Part shown: positions 50,578-62,100 of the stretch, one piece after another
Position numbering within the stretch: position 1 is the first letter of the stretch
Layout of the letters: the number at the start of each line of letters is the position of its first letter
Assembly (NCBI GenBank): GCA_018466975.1
Contig: CM031563.1
Location: forward strand, 1,178,001 to 1,242,000
Direction: 5' to 3'
Source: Sparassis latifolia
Lineage: Eukaryota; Basidiomycota; Agaricomycetes; Polyporales; Sparassidaceae
Length of the DNA: 64,000 nt
Translations under genes and position numbers: made by a program
Notes under the pieces: model-generated
Seen by the model: the letters and a program-made list of their open reading frames with translations, nothing else
What the model was told of the DNA's origin: nothing
Databases searched by the model: none

Positions 50578-53500
50578 TTGCCCTGCGCGGCGGCGGATGG
50601 GAGTGATATGGACCTTCTGACATCGTAATAATCATGGTTAGTACTAGTAATGTCATAATATATGCGTAAACATTTTGCTGTCCAATTTGGTCTCAGATGG
50701 AAGCTAGAACAAGTGTTGAGTGGATTACGTCGTTGTCACTTCGCGTTATCTGTCATCACCACAGCTTAGCAAGTCAGCGAAGGATTCAATCTCTGATTCA
50801 AATTATCTGACGACGTGAAAATCGATTCTGCGCAAGTCCCTTCCTGTACTACTATTAATAGTCCACTGCCGTCGTCGTTGCGAATTATCGTGGTTTCAAC
50901 GGAGTGGGCTCTAGTTGACTTCGAGCTGACGAAATACCGACGGAGGATGTCTCACTTGGTGGGGGGGAATCGGCAAAACTACTCCCGTTCACCCGCAGCT
51001 TGCCTCGGCCTGCCCCCGCGATTCGGACAATGCTGCTACAACTCGGAGCCCCGGCCTATCGAAAATACAGCGATATCAGTGGAAACAGATCAAGCTTGCC
51101 GGAAACATCCTCATCGATGAACGCAGTGCACCGATATGGCTAAACCAGGTCAATCTTTACTACCAACGCTGCCAGTGGCGGGGCGCGACAAACATGCAGC
51201 CGGTATATCAATCCCGAATCCCGAAACTGCCTGCAGCTGCCTGGAGACGCTAGGTGCAAGCAAGGGGCAAGAAATCGTTCTGATGGATGACCACGATTAC
51301 TTGTTCGTGCAGGCACACCTGGTCGTTGTCTGAGATTCAACGACGGGCAGGCTCAACTCATTGTGCACACAGGGGGGCTCCTTGGACTCGTACCACCACC
51401 TGGTGCGGATTTTCCCACGCTCTTCGCCGAGCAAAGAGAGGGAGCATCGTCCGATGCTCCCAGTCAACGCAGATTCTCACCTATGGGAGGACTGTAGACG
51501 CCACCAACAGACAGACAGCCGACTCGACATCGTCCGATTCGCCATTGCGGCAGTCGTTCCCCCGCGTGTTCACTCGACAGGGTACATCCGACTTCGTCGC
51601 GATGCATCCACCAGCCTGGATCCTCAAACCTTCTACTCTGTCCATCCTCGACATGCATCCACTATCCAGCACTTGCCATCCATCTCTCTGCCTCAATTGA
51701 GGTCTTCATTTTAGGTATCCCACCACCACTTTTCCGCCTCACACGATTCACACACGGGAGCATTTGCCGAAAGACGGCTGCATGAACCTACGGGAGTTGT
51801 GCCCCGCCATAGCAGGAATGCGTTTGCGGCCTTAGTCGACGTGGCGTAGTACGCCGATGGGGAGGGGTAATAAGCAGGGATGCCGAACCCTCTTCGTCCC
51901 AACCGTGAATCGCTGACGTGGAAGGAGGTTCGATGGGAGGACGGGATGGAGCTTTGATGCGGGTGAGTAGAGTTTGGTGAATGCGAGCTAGGCGGGGAAC
52001 ACGTTGAGGATGGCAAGAGGTTCAGTCGGTGTGAAGGGCTTTCTCGGTTTCTTTTTTCTATCTCTCCGTTCTCCTTTTTTCACTTCATAGACTCCCACCG
52101 TTGACATCACTTCCGCACACCCGAACAACGCAGTACTCATGAGACACCGCTGCTTTCATGGCAGCAAAGACACTTCTATTTTTCGACAACCCCTTACCAG
52201 CGCGTATTTACCTACGTTAGAGACTGTTCCTTGGCGCACTTGATCGCCTGCTTGCAGTATAAATACACAGATTTTCATCATCATCATCATCATTGTGCAC
52301 ACACTAAACAACGCACTGGCGAGAGTGATGATTCAACAACGTACCGCACGCGAGATAGGCAATGCATCAGATCTAGGAGGATTCATTGTGATCCGTGCAC
52401 TGTGCGCGGAAGCAAATACATGGCTAGGTACAACCACCGCTCGTACGCGGACGACGGTCGAACGCAGCGTGGTCTATGTCACGTCGCCGGATGGATGTGA
52501 AGGCTGTGGAGTGCGCCCAGACATCAATCGATGTGATACTCTGGGGAAAGAGATCGTGCACCAGGTCGATCCTGAGGGTCGTGCGCCCACTCCCGAGGTC
52601 GACAGCTTCGCAATTGACCGGTGAATCAATGATGCGTTCGGAGGGATGCCAAGAACGCTCTGCGCAGGAAATAGCGCACACCAAATCTGTGCCGGTACGA
52701 CTCAAACTGAATCTTGGGAGATAGAGGAAGAAAAGAAACGATCCACCACGTCTTGACGAGGTTAGCACATCACGAAGAATTAAAGCAACGAGCAGTACCC
52801 GTCTAGTCATTGTGTGGATGCCCTTGTGCAGAGCGACATACCACCGAGGAATGCCGAAGAGAGAGCCTCTGCCGTTGTCCTCTGACAAAGGCGTTTGTAA
52901 TGCAAGTCAGTAGAGGCAGCAAACGAGCGGTAGCCCCCACGATGCCGTCTCCGAAGAAAGATGGCGATCGTGTGAGTGCAGCGTCACGGCACTTACGTAC
53001 CAAGAGCTAACCGCATCGAGGAAGGGAAGAGTATTCCTGGCGTGCGTGACAGCAAATACCTCGGCGACGGCGAGGGATTGCATAATGTGTGAGACAGCGG
53101 TGTATATATAGAGGAGCGCTCCAGAAGACTTGGCATGATGGATACAATTGTTGGCTTCGAGCGGCTTGGAGAGACCTGGCGCAATAGAGGCCGAATGATT
53201 CGATAATGGAGCGATGGAGCGCAGGCCAGACTAAGGCTACAAGGCAGTAAGTCAGCTTCAGGCTCCAACGCCGCAAACTTGATCGTTCGCAGAGGACACT
53301 GGGAGAATGCTAGAAGAGAACTGCGCAGATTGACGGTCAGAGATTATCCGCCCGTCATACCGGAGGAAGATGCTGGCAAGGTGCGGGTGGTCGGAGTGGT
53401 CATGCCATAAAGAGGAAAGGACAACAGGGATGGTGGTGGGGGTGGTGCGAATGATAAATGTGGACAATGATCGCGAGATCACCTAACGGGTAGGTCGGAT

Positions 53501-55159
53501 CAGTTGACGACGACATGGGTGGCTGCTTCACGATGAGGCGACGCCAGAAAAAAACCTGTCAGAAGAAAACCTAACACCAGAGGGCATACACAAGTGGACC
53601 AGGCTGCAAAACAGGTTCCTCTCTGGAGCAGACGCCAAAGGCGGCACCAATCGTGAGAGATACCTGGAAGGAGAGCATAGTGCGTGAGATCTCCCGGTCA
53701 CAACGGGGACTATTCAGGGAGCTTCGTAATGGCAGCTGGAAGACACCTGCCTAAGGCGCACATATCGCTAGCGAAAGAAGGAGGGTGCATGGTGAGTACT
53801 GTTGAATGGATGGTGAACGCGAATTCACACACACCATATGGACCGCGGATGGATGACAGAGTAGATGGCTGAATTCGTAAGTGAGTGGAATTCTCGAAGG
53901 AGGTGAAGCAAAGAAGCAGTTCGGAACCGGGCACCGTGAAGAGTGCCATTGGGCGGACGGACGGTGTGCCTGGATACTTGGGCTGCGGCAGAAGGAGAGC
54001 ACTCGAGAATGAGGATCCTTCCCTTGGCGTCATGGTCCGGCCGTTTACACGGTTGTCCGGCCTGTCGAGCAAGTATGTCTGGGGTGAACTTGTCTGGCGT
54101 CGTGTGCAGGTCAGAATAAGTCCATGGAGGAGCACAAGGTCGGGGAGGCAGTGCGAGAGACTACAGCTAGCCACATGGCACGTCGCATGTGTGAATGCAC
54201 AGGGAACAGGTGACTGCGAGGTTCGTACTACAGATGCATAATGTCCTTCACAGAGGATCAGACTGCAGCGCGACAACGCGTAACGTTCTCTGATGGGCGC
54301 CGGAGTCCAGCGTTGGTAAGATGACCTCTGTCTGGCAATTGTGGGCAAGTCTGGGCACAGCGGGCGGAGTCACCCTGCGTGCATTCTAGAGCGGACGTCT
54401 CCTGAAGAGAAAAAAAATTCAGCGGGAACATCTGCAAGCCGCTCCGGAGAGATGATGTTGGCTTGCGGTGATCGTTGAGTGCGGCGTTGAGGAGAAAATT
54501 TTGCACAAATCGCGATTCTCCGGGGCGGGCGGAGCGGGTCGCCCTTAGGACCCCAGCGGGCCCGCGGGCGCGCGAATTTGACTACCGGGATATTCATTTT
54601 TGTCCCGTAATGGAACTGATGCCAGGACCTTGGTCACCCTCAGAAATGGGCCTGGCCCCGTCGCTACACTCCAGCACTTTTGGTGGTGAAGCTGCGTGCT
54701 AAGAAGGAGAGTCGAGAGCAGCAACAACAAACGATGCCACAGTGCCACTGAGTCTACCTGAGAACGAGACACCGAGAAAGGGAAACAGAAAAACACAGGC
54801 GGAATATTTTGATCGCGGGAAATCAGGCTGAAAACGCGTCGGCAAAGGGTATCTGCGGCCGTTTAGTACGCTCGGACTCCCCCGTGGCCCTCAGCTGGTC
54901 TTCCTCTACCGACTTCTACCCTCTTCCCGTCGTCCTCGTCGTCCTCGTCCTCGTCGACGTCGTTCCCGACGCCCACCCTCTCCGGTACCAGTAGCCCCCT
55001 CTTACCCGCTGCCAACCTCCCTGTCACACCTCCCTGACTCCTGGCGTATTACGGCACGGCCTTGCCGGTGGCTAGTCTGCTGCATACCCGTGTGTTCCTC
55101 TCCTTCTCTCCCTCGTCACCCTCTCCTGTCTTCTCACTCTCATCTCTCTAGAGCAGTCT
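50578..55159. other. 4.6-kb gene-poor stretch, no gene supported
   Basis: Host-like, CpG-rich sequence with many short frames on both strands, none with a domain or convincing splicing. The longest are 53710-54348 (-, 212 codons) and 52424-52888 (-, 154 codons). A TATA-like TATAAATA (about 52259) followed by a CAT microsatellite could be the core promoter of an unrecognised short gene (an open frame of 98 codons runs from 52327 to 52624). The end of the region, 55080-55150, is the pyrimidine-rich leader of the GATA gene. It may hold lineage-specific or non-coding transcripts. Confidence 0.35.
52276..52294 (+). repeat. CAT microsatellite
   Basis: Six tandem CAT triplets, about 15 bp after a TATAAATA sequence. 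Confidence 0.8.
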
Positions 55160-58100
55160 ATGGAACCGCCCTCATCGTCTACACGAGGGTTTGGTGACGG
55201 AATTAAGCGACCTTGGTCTCCTCCGGGGCGTCCAACTGTGACTACTTCGGGTTTGTCCCAGCTTACGGCTTCTACTCCTCTGGACCTCAGCCCCCACCCC
55301 TCCTCGGTATCCAATTCAACACATTCATCTCCTTGGATACAGGAGATCTCCCTTAACGCCTCTGCTCACCCCCAGTCTCTACCATACATGCTGCAGCACC
55401 AAGTGCCGCCCATGCCTCACCCAGGCGATGCTCCAGGCCAGCACGCTCCTGTATCTTCATCCCTGCCCAGCAGCGAGTGGGGAAACGTATTTTCCTCGCC
55501 GCTGGATCCCACTACATTTGCAGCCCTTGCTGCCTCCGGCGTATTGGGACCGCCGACCTCGAACTCGAGTAGATCAAACCGCCTACCGCATGATATGTCA
55601 ATCAATCCTCGAGTTCAACCGCTGAATACGAAGGATCTCGGTCGTCCGGCCGTTGGACCAGGTATTCAACCCTCATGGTCTAATACGCCATCACCGTATC
55701 CACCTGGCCCTTCCTCGTCACAACGGGCGTCTCCCACCCAGTTCCGCCCAGGGTCTGGCAATGCACCGTATGCGAAGCGGAAGTCCCCAGTCAGCGCGTT
55801 GTCTCAATATCCACCTGTCAACCTTCGACAGCCTGGCTCCGCGGTGCCGATGAGTATGCCCCCGTATGATGGTTCTCGCGTACCGGGTTCCCGTGATCAT
55901 GCTCACGGGAAGCGCAGCTCTTTAAGCCATACGATGTCTCCTCCCACCGTCCCAACTTCGAGCGGTCAAAGTGATCTACCAGTCGGTGCAGTCGACGACG
56001 GTCGCTTTGACAGTCTCTCTCCGCAATTTCCGCCCCAGTCTGGTTCGCTTGATTTTGCTTCGAATATGGCTTTCCCAGGCGAGCGTTATAGTGTGGCATT
56101 ACCGCCGTCTCTGTGGATGTCACCGGCGTCTTTGCCGTCTCCCGCTTCCAGCTTCCCCGACTCCCCATATGATATATCTGCAGCCCAGTTCGGACCATCA
56201 CGACAACCGTCAATACCAGAATCAGTTGCGCGGTCAACATCCAACCACACCAATTATTCGCTCTACGGCGGAGAATCTGGCAAGTCTACTGCACCGACGT
56301 CAAGTAACAGTCCGAACGCCCGTATGTTCCCCGATTTCTTAGAAGACCTTTTCCCATCGGCCAACTCACCGCTATCGCCACTGGAGGAGCGAGGCTCCAG
56401 CAAGTTTGCGTCTCCGACCCTATCCGGCTCGCCTGACCTGAAGCCCGTGGATCTAGCAGCAGCCGAGACCGATCATGAGAAGTTAGCCAAGGAGGACCCT
56501 TTGGCGACGCAGGTCTGGAAGATGTATGCCCGTACGAAGGCAACCCTTCCCCATGCGCAGAGGATGGAGAACTTGACATGGAGGATGATGGCGTTGGCAT
56601 TGAAGAAGAAGAAGGAGGATGAGGACAAGGTGAGAGGTGCCAATCAGAAGCCTTCGTTAGAGGAAGGTCGATCCAGCGGCGCCGCACAGCCGTCTGCCAA
56701 TGGTTCAGCATCAGGCCAGGAGGATACTGGAGAGCGAGGGCGGTCCATCGACAAGGGGAAGGCGAGAGTCCAGGTCGTTGGCTTTGATGGCACGAACCAG
56801 GATGGCACAGACGAGAACGAGTGAGTGCCTTTCATTTTGGCGATGATCAAAATACTTAATCGGTGGAGAATCAGCGAGGTGCCTATGGATTGGCGTGCGA
56901 TGAGCAGGTCTCGGTCCCGAGCACCAATGGATTGGCGCCCTGCAAGTCGTTCCCGCTCAAGACCGCCAATGTCAGGTATTCTGTCTGATCAACAGAGTCA
57001 ACTGAGGTTCCCGACGTCTGAATCGCCTCCGAAGGCATTTTCGACATCGCCCAGCATACCGATACCTGGTGCCCCCTCTACATCTTTAGGTCGCCGGAGT
57101 CCGCTTTCATCCTTGCCAGGCCAACCAGGGTTGGCTACAGTTCTTGAGGCTGCTGAAATTCGCCCCTCTCTGTCACGCATTGACTCGTTGTCTCACCTTC
57201 ACAGCTCAAACTGTCACCCATCGTCATTACCCTCCCTACTCCATGGTTTTCCGCAGGTGTCAACTTCATCTCTTCCTTCGTCTGAACAGCGCACTTTCCC
57301 TAAGCACGTGCGAAAAACTAGTTTCGATCACACCGTCTCGCGTGAGGGAATCCTGTATGGCTTGACTGGTCGGCATCAACTTAATGGCAAGCCTTTGTCG
57401 CCGGACAGTCTCCTCGGTATGAAGCGTCGGGCGGATGCCCCACATGCTGAGAGCCTACTGCGCGGTGACCCTGCACCTCTTGATGCCGCTGAGCGCATTC
57501 CGACACCACCCCCACCGCAACTGGACACGGAACAACTGAGGCGTAGCAGCCCATTCCCCTCAAGCTCGTTTAATTTCACGTTCCCTTCATATGATACCTT
57601 CTTTGATCTCTCCGGGGCTCCAACTACTTTTGCGTCTTCCAATCTCTCCTCCTCGCTTCCTGCCTCGAAAGATAGCCGACCTTCTGACGTCTCGTTCTCG
57701 GACGCTCTTCGCACACCCCTTACGGTGACCTACTCGCCTGCACAGACTCCAGCCGGTCTCTCTGCAGCTGCGGCAGCTGCATCTGCAGCGGTGGCGGAGG
57801 GTTTCAGTGTTACGCACTTTGGCCACGAAGATAATATTCTGGACTATCAACACTTCGTAAACATGATGTATCCAGGCCTTGAAGGCGCGTCCGGTGTCGG
57901 GCCATTCACGCACGTCGACCCCACGCAGATACTTCCTGTCGATCACCCCGAGAGTGCCTTCCAGAGCTTCCATCCGAGTCCTTCCAGCGACGGGTGGGGC
58001 AACGGCGTGAACTCCAGCTCCAACGCGTCGCCAGAGCCTTACATTGGTTCTAATGCCTCCACACCACCTTCAACTGAGAACGGAACCAGCGCGCGGCACC

Positions 58101-58877
58101 TACCGCGGAAGATTGCTTCTTCGAAACGGGTATTGCAAGATGCTTCTTCACGTTCGGCTGCGGGTGCTGCACAGCGGAAGACGTGAGCTTCATTGGTGTC
58201 AGTTTGTTGAGAACATGCAAGCTCATCCTGATCTAGGACTCCTGATGTTGGCTCCGGTGGTTCAACCCAGCTGGCCAGAGGTGCAAGCGATGATAGCGAG
58301 CAACCGCCCACGGTTTGTACAAATTGCCAGACGACAAATACACCTCTCTGGCGGAGAGACCCGGAGGGTCAGCCGCTATGTATGTCGTCCTTCTCCTCAC
58401 ACTCTGCCAATTTTGATTGTTACCGTCACATCAGGTAATGCGTGTGGTCTATTCTATGTGAGTATCAATCACCTTGACTCTTACGTTTACTGACGGTTCC
58501 TGTCCAGAAGTTACATGGTGTTGTTCGCCCACTGTCCCTCAAAACTGACGTCATCAAGAAGCGGTACGTCTTGTCGTCTCGTACAAACACCGTCTCGCTC
58601 ATTCGCGTATGTTAGCAACCGGGCATCCGGGACCCCTCATAGTGCATCTCGAAAGGCGAACTCTAATCTTCCCAAGATTGCTTCATCTACGAATCGGCCG
58701 CGAGCTGCCACTACGAACACAATGCCTTCCAGTTTAAATGGGTCGAGGTTATCTCCTACGAATCGAACAGGTGGTGCGGCTGCGGGAAGTGCTTCCATGA
58801 AGCGACAGCGACGGACTTCTGCTGGTGTCGATACGCAATATTCGTCCACTCGCAAGCCGAGTGAAGACGATGTGTGA
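55160..58877 (+). CDS. GATA-type nitrogen regulator (AreA/NIT2-like)
   Basis: Six exons: 55160-56820, 56875-58182, 58237-58379, 58435-58457, 58508-58563, 58616-58877; 1150 residues. A transcription factor of the AreA/Nit2 group, which activates use of poor nitrogen sources. Residues ~446-480 contain the fungal nitrogen-regulator domain [20 protein letters not shown] followed by [20 protein letters not shown]. The zinc finger is C-x2-C-x17-C-x2-[16 protein letters not shown] (Cys1017, Cys1020) and [20 protein letters not shown] (Cys1038, Cys1041), then a basic tail KKRNR. The rest is Ser/Pro-rich and mostly disordered. A cluster [19 protein letters not shown] repeats near residue 560. The finger is split over three exons, with a 23-nt exon carrying CNACGLFY. 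I did not find the conserved AreA C-terminus that binds the Nmr repressor. Confidence 0.93.
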
Positions 58878-59187
58878 ACATAGTGTCTAGGGAAGGCGTA
58901 TATTGTGTGTCAATATTTCATCATGCTGCTTATGATCATACACTATGCTTGTATATCTCTGGCTTGAGCTCACTTGTAGGTCTTGACGAGCTATGATTCC
59001 TTACACATCTTTATTCTCTGTTTTCGACGCTTCGTGTACGATCAACCAGTAGATTCTCCATAGATTATTGTCCAACAGCTTTCTTTCAATATACCGCGGC
59101 GGTAGTAATGTAAATGAATGTTTGGAGAACTGCAAATAGAGTGGCACGTGGAGAAATATTCGGAAGCGATGCACATTACCCTCAGCG
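58878..59187. other. Intergenic between GATA factor and Sec7 protein
   Basis: 310 bp holding the GATA gene 3' flank and the upstream region of the Sec7 gene. The real start of the latter probably lies here: an ATG at about 59114, spliced at GTGAAC (about 59193) to the acceptor at about 59268, would keep the frame, but this is unproven. Confidence 0.3.
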
Positions 59188-62100
59188 GTGCCGGTGAACG
59201 CTCTGCCACCCACCTACACCACCTATTACACCAATCTTTTCCCTGACACTCTGGCTTCACTCTTCAGGCAGCCCTCTCCGCGGTCGCCTTTACCGCCGTC
59301 GTCGTTTCCTGCAACCCTCCACCCTGTGGCCTCGAAAGACCTCAATGTGACTCTACAGCGGCGCGTGTCACGCACTGACCTCGATTTCGAGCAGGCGTTG
59401 CGCGCAGGTGGAACGGTGGTATTGAAGGAGGGTCTTGATGTTGACACGCTCGGTGCAGACATAACCAACACATCCATATCCCTCAGCCCGTTCTCGTCAC
59501 CTTCACCGCCCGCGCACAGGTCGTACGCGGGTTTGCAGCCCGCGACGCCCACCATAGTGCCCCCGACGCCGTCCCCGGTCGCGACCCACCGCGCCGCTGG
59601 ATCGTCTAATTCTGCGAATAACCCGAACATTCCTTCACAAACCTCCCTCCTTTCTTCTCCGTCGAGCGACGTGTTCTACGACGCCGAGGAGCACGACTTC
59701 CAGACCAAGCGGAGATCTATGTACCGTTCGCCTGGGACCGCGAGCAGCCCGGATCTTGCCACGCTCCTGCGGAAGGCGAAGGAGCGCAATGCTGCTGGCA
59801 ACAAAGATGGATTGAAGCCTACTGCAGCTTCACACGATACCCTAGACAAAGGTGGTGCGCCAAAATCCGGGGCTCGCCAACGCCCGTCGACTTCTTCAAA
59901 CCGACCCGAGTCTCCTTCCTTCTCTCCTCAATCCACTCCCGCACCCAAGGGAAAGTCAAGAGGCAGGCAGGGGCAAGGTATGGACAACGGTGGCTCACCC
60001 AGCCCGGATTGGGTGTGGACGAGTCCTCGTTCGCTGAGCTCTATAAAGGACAATGGCAAAGTCAGGACCCAGACATGTTTTCATGTTCCTTTTCTAACCA
60101 GGTGCTCATTTCCAGCCTGCCAAGTCCTCTGTAAGGGCTAAGACATCTGCGTTTCTCGGGAAGATGCTTGGTCAATCCAGTACGCGAGATAGATCTGTGA
60201 GACGGCAAATACCCATGTCTACCTCGCCTGTCATTGACCGTCTTGTTGCGACAGCGTACAGTCACATCATCACCTTCATCTGCCTCTATTGTATCATACC
60301 CAACTTCCTCCTCGCTTTTCGATGCGTTCACTCCTCCCGTACCTCCTATTCCCGACAGGCATAAAGTCACATCACCTATACCAGATGCTTCTGATGTATT
60401 CAGTAGCCCTTCACAACCACCCAACGTGAAGAAAGGCTTACCTTCGCTGCCCAACGGCGACAGGTACGCCGAAACGGAATCTTCTGTTGATCAACCGTCT
60501 TTGAAGGTCTCTAACGGATGGCGCTCTCGGTCACCGTCGCCAACTACAACGGTGAAAGGGAAAGTATCAGCCTCGAAGCATGCTCCAGCGTCAAGCCGAA
60601 GCAAGCGTCGAAGCATGAGTGTCAGCGACGTCGATCTGAAGAAGGTCATGGCCATGGCAGCGGGACCATCTTCAGGTCGGGTCTCTGGCGAGACAAGGCG
60701 AGCTGACGGCGATTTGGGGCTGGATTTGAATGGCATCCTTTCAGAGTTCCAAGGCGAGCTTTCCCAGCTCGATCCTAATTCTGTCGCTTCACTCGATCTC
60801 CGGGATCCTTCGACGCCTTCAAGGCGACTTGGGCCACCATCTCGCTCTCAAAGTACTCCTCAGTCTCCAGCTATTCGACCTCCGCCCAAACCGGCTCTTT
60901 CGTTACCCCCACCAACAGTTAGACTCCGATCCGCGTCAGGCGTCGAAGAGTCTCTATTGAATTCGGTATTGTCATATTCTAACGACCCCCATTCAACCGC
61001 AGAGGAAGCAATTACTCCGTCTCGGAATTCGCAAAACACTCCTTTACGTTCTCGTTCTGGCTCCAATACCGCGGGTTCCCCGCGCATAACAGCTCTGAAA
61101 TACGGGCCACGCTCACCTCCTTACCGGAATGCATCGTCGCCTCTTACTCACAATCCTTCTGCGTCTCGAGATTCAAGCCGTCTACGTGTGCAACATCGCG
61201 CTACGGCTTCGACGTCTGAGCCGTCGCTCATACCCTGTCGGGACGATGGTAGAGTCTGTGAGCCACGTCGTACTATTAGACTAGTCCCGTCATCAAACAT
61301 TGTTGCTTTGAATCCAGTCTCCACGCTTTCTGTGAGTTCTCAGCAGGACCTCACGAACAACGGGTTCGCTCGGCAATCGCATCCTTCTACTAAAGCCGAA
61401 GACTCGGCCGACCTCGAAGCCAGAGGGAAGGAACTGGCATCGCGGTGTTGGGCGGAAGATGAGGATTTCCTGGCGAAGGACAAAATTGCGGAATGGCTCG
61501 GCGGACTGTGCGTCCTCTGTTTCTGTGGCAGCGACGGGAGCACGATTGACGTCTTTACAGGGGCCTTATCAATCGGATTGCTTTGCGGCACTATATGGAT
61601 TTCTTCGATTTCTCTAACCTTAGACTCGATCTTGCTTTCAGGTTAGTCATTCCAGAGTTTGCCCATGCTTGGGCGGATTGACATCATCTTTAGGCGGTTT
61701 TGTGCCAAATTGTACCTAAAGGGTGAGACCCAACAGGTCGATCGCATACTCACAGAGTTCGGTCGGCGCTATTGGGACTGCAACCTTTCCAGCCTCTTTG
61801 GCAATGCCAGTACGTGAGGTCTCACATTTATTTTACCCTCATCCAACATCCATTCAGGTGTTGTTCATGCTGTAACATATTCACTTTTGCTTTTGAACAC
61901 TGATCTACACGTCGCGGAGCTCACTTCGCGGATGTCGCGCGGGCAGTTCGTGCGCAACACCCTGTCCGCCATCCAGATGCAGCTGCAGCCAAGCCAGGGC
62001 TCGAACCCCGACCTTTCGTATGACGACTGGAGTAGTTTGCGCGCGGCATCTGACGGCGGCGAGGCGGACGGGAGCACGATACGCTCGCGTGCCAAGAGGA

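Noticed and set aside
51711..52016. 101-codon minus-strand frame rich in Ser/Pro
   Set aside because: Low-complexity composition, no homology recognised, no promoter or intron evidence.
52327..52624. 98-codon plus-strand frame behind a TATA-like box
   Set aside because: The promoter position is suggestive, but the protein has no recognisable motif; kept only as part of the gap description.
53710..54348. 212-codon minus-strand frame
   Set aside because: No domain, no splice logic, no start context that stands out, and several equally long frames overlap it; open by chance is possible in CpG-rich sequence.
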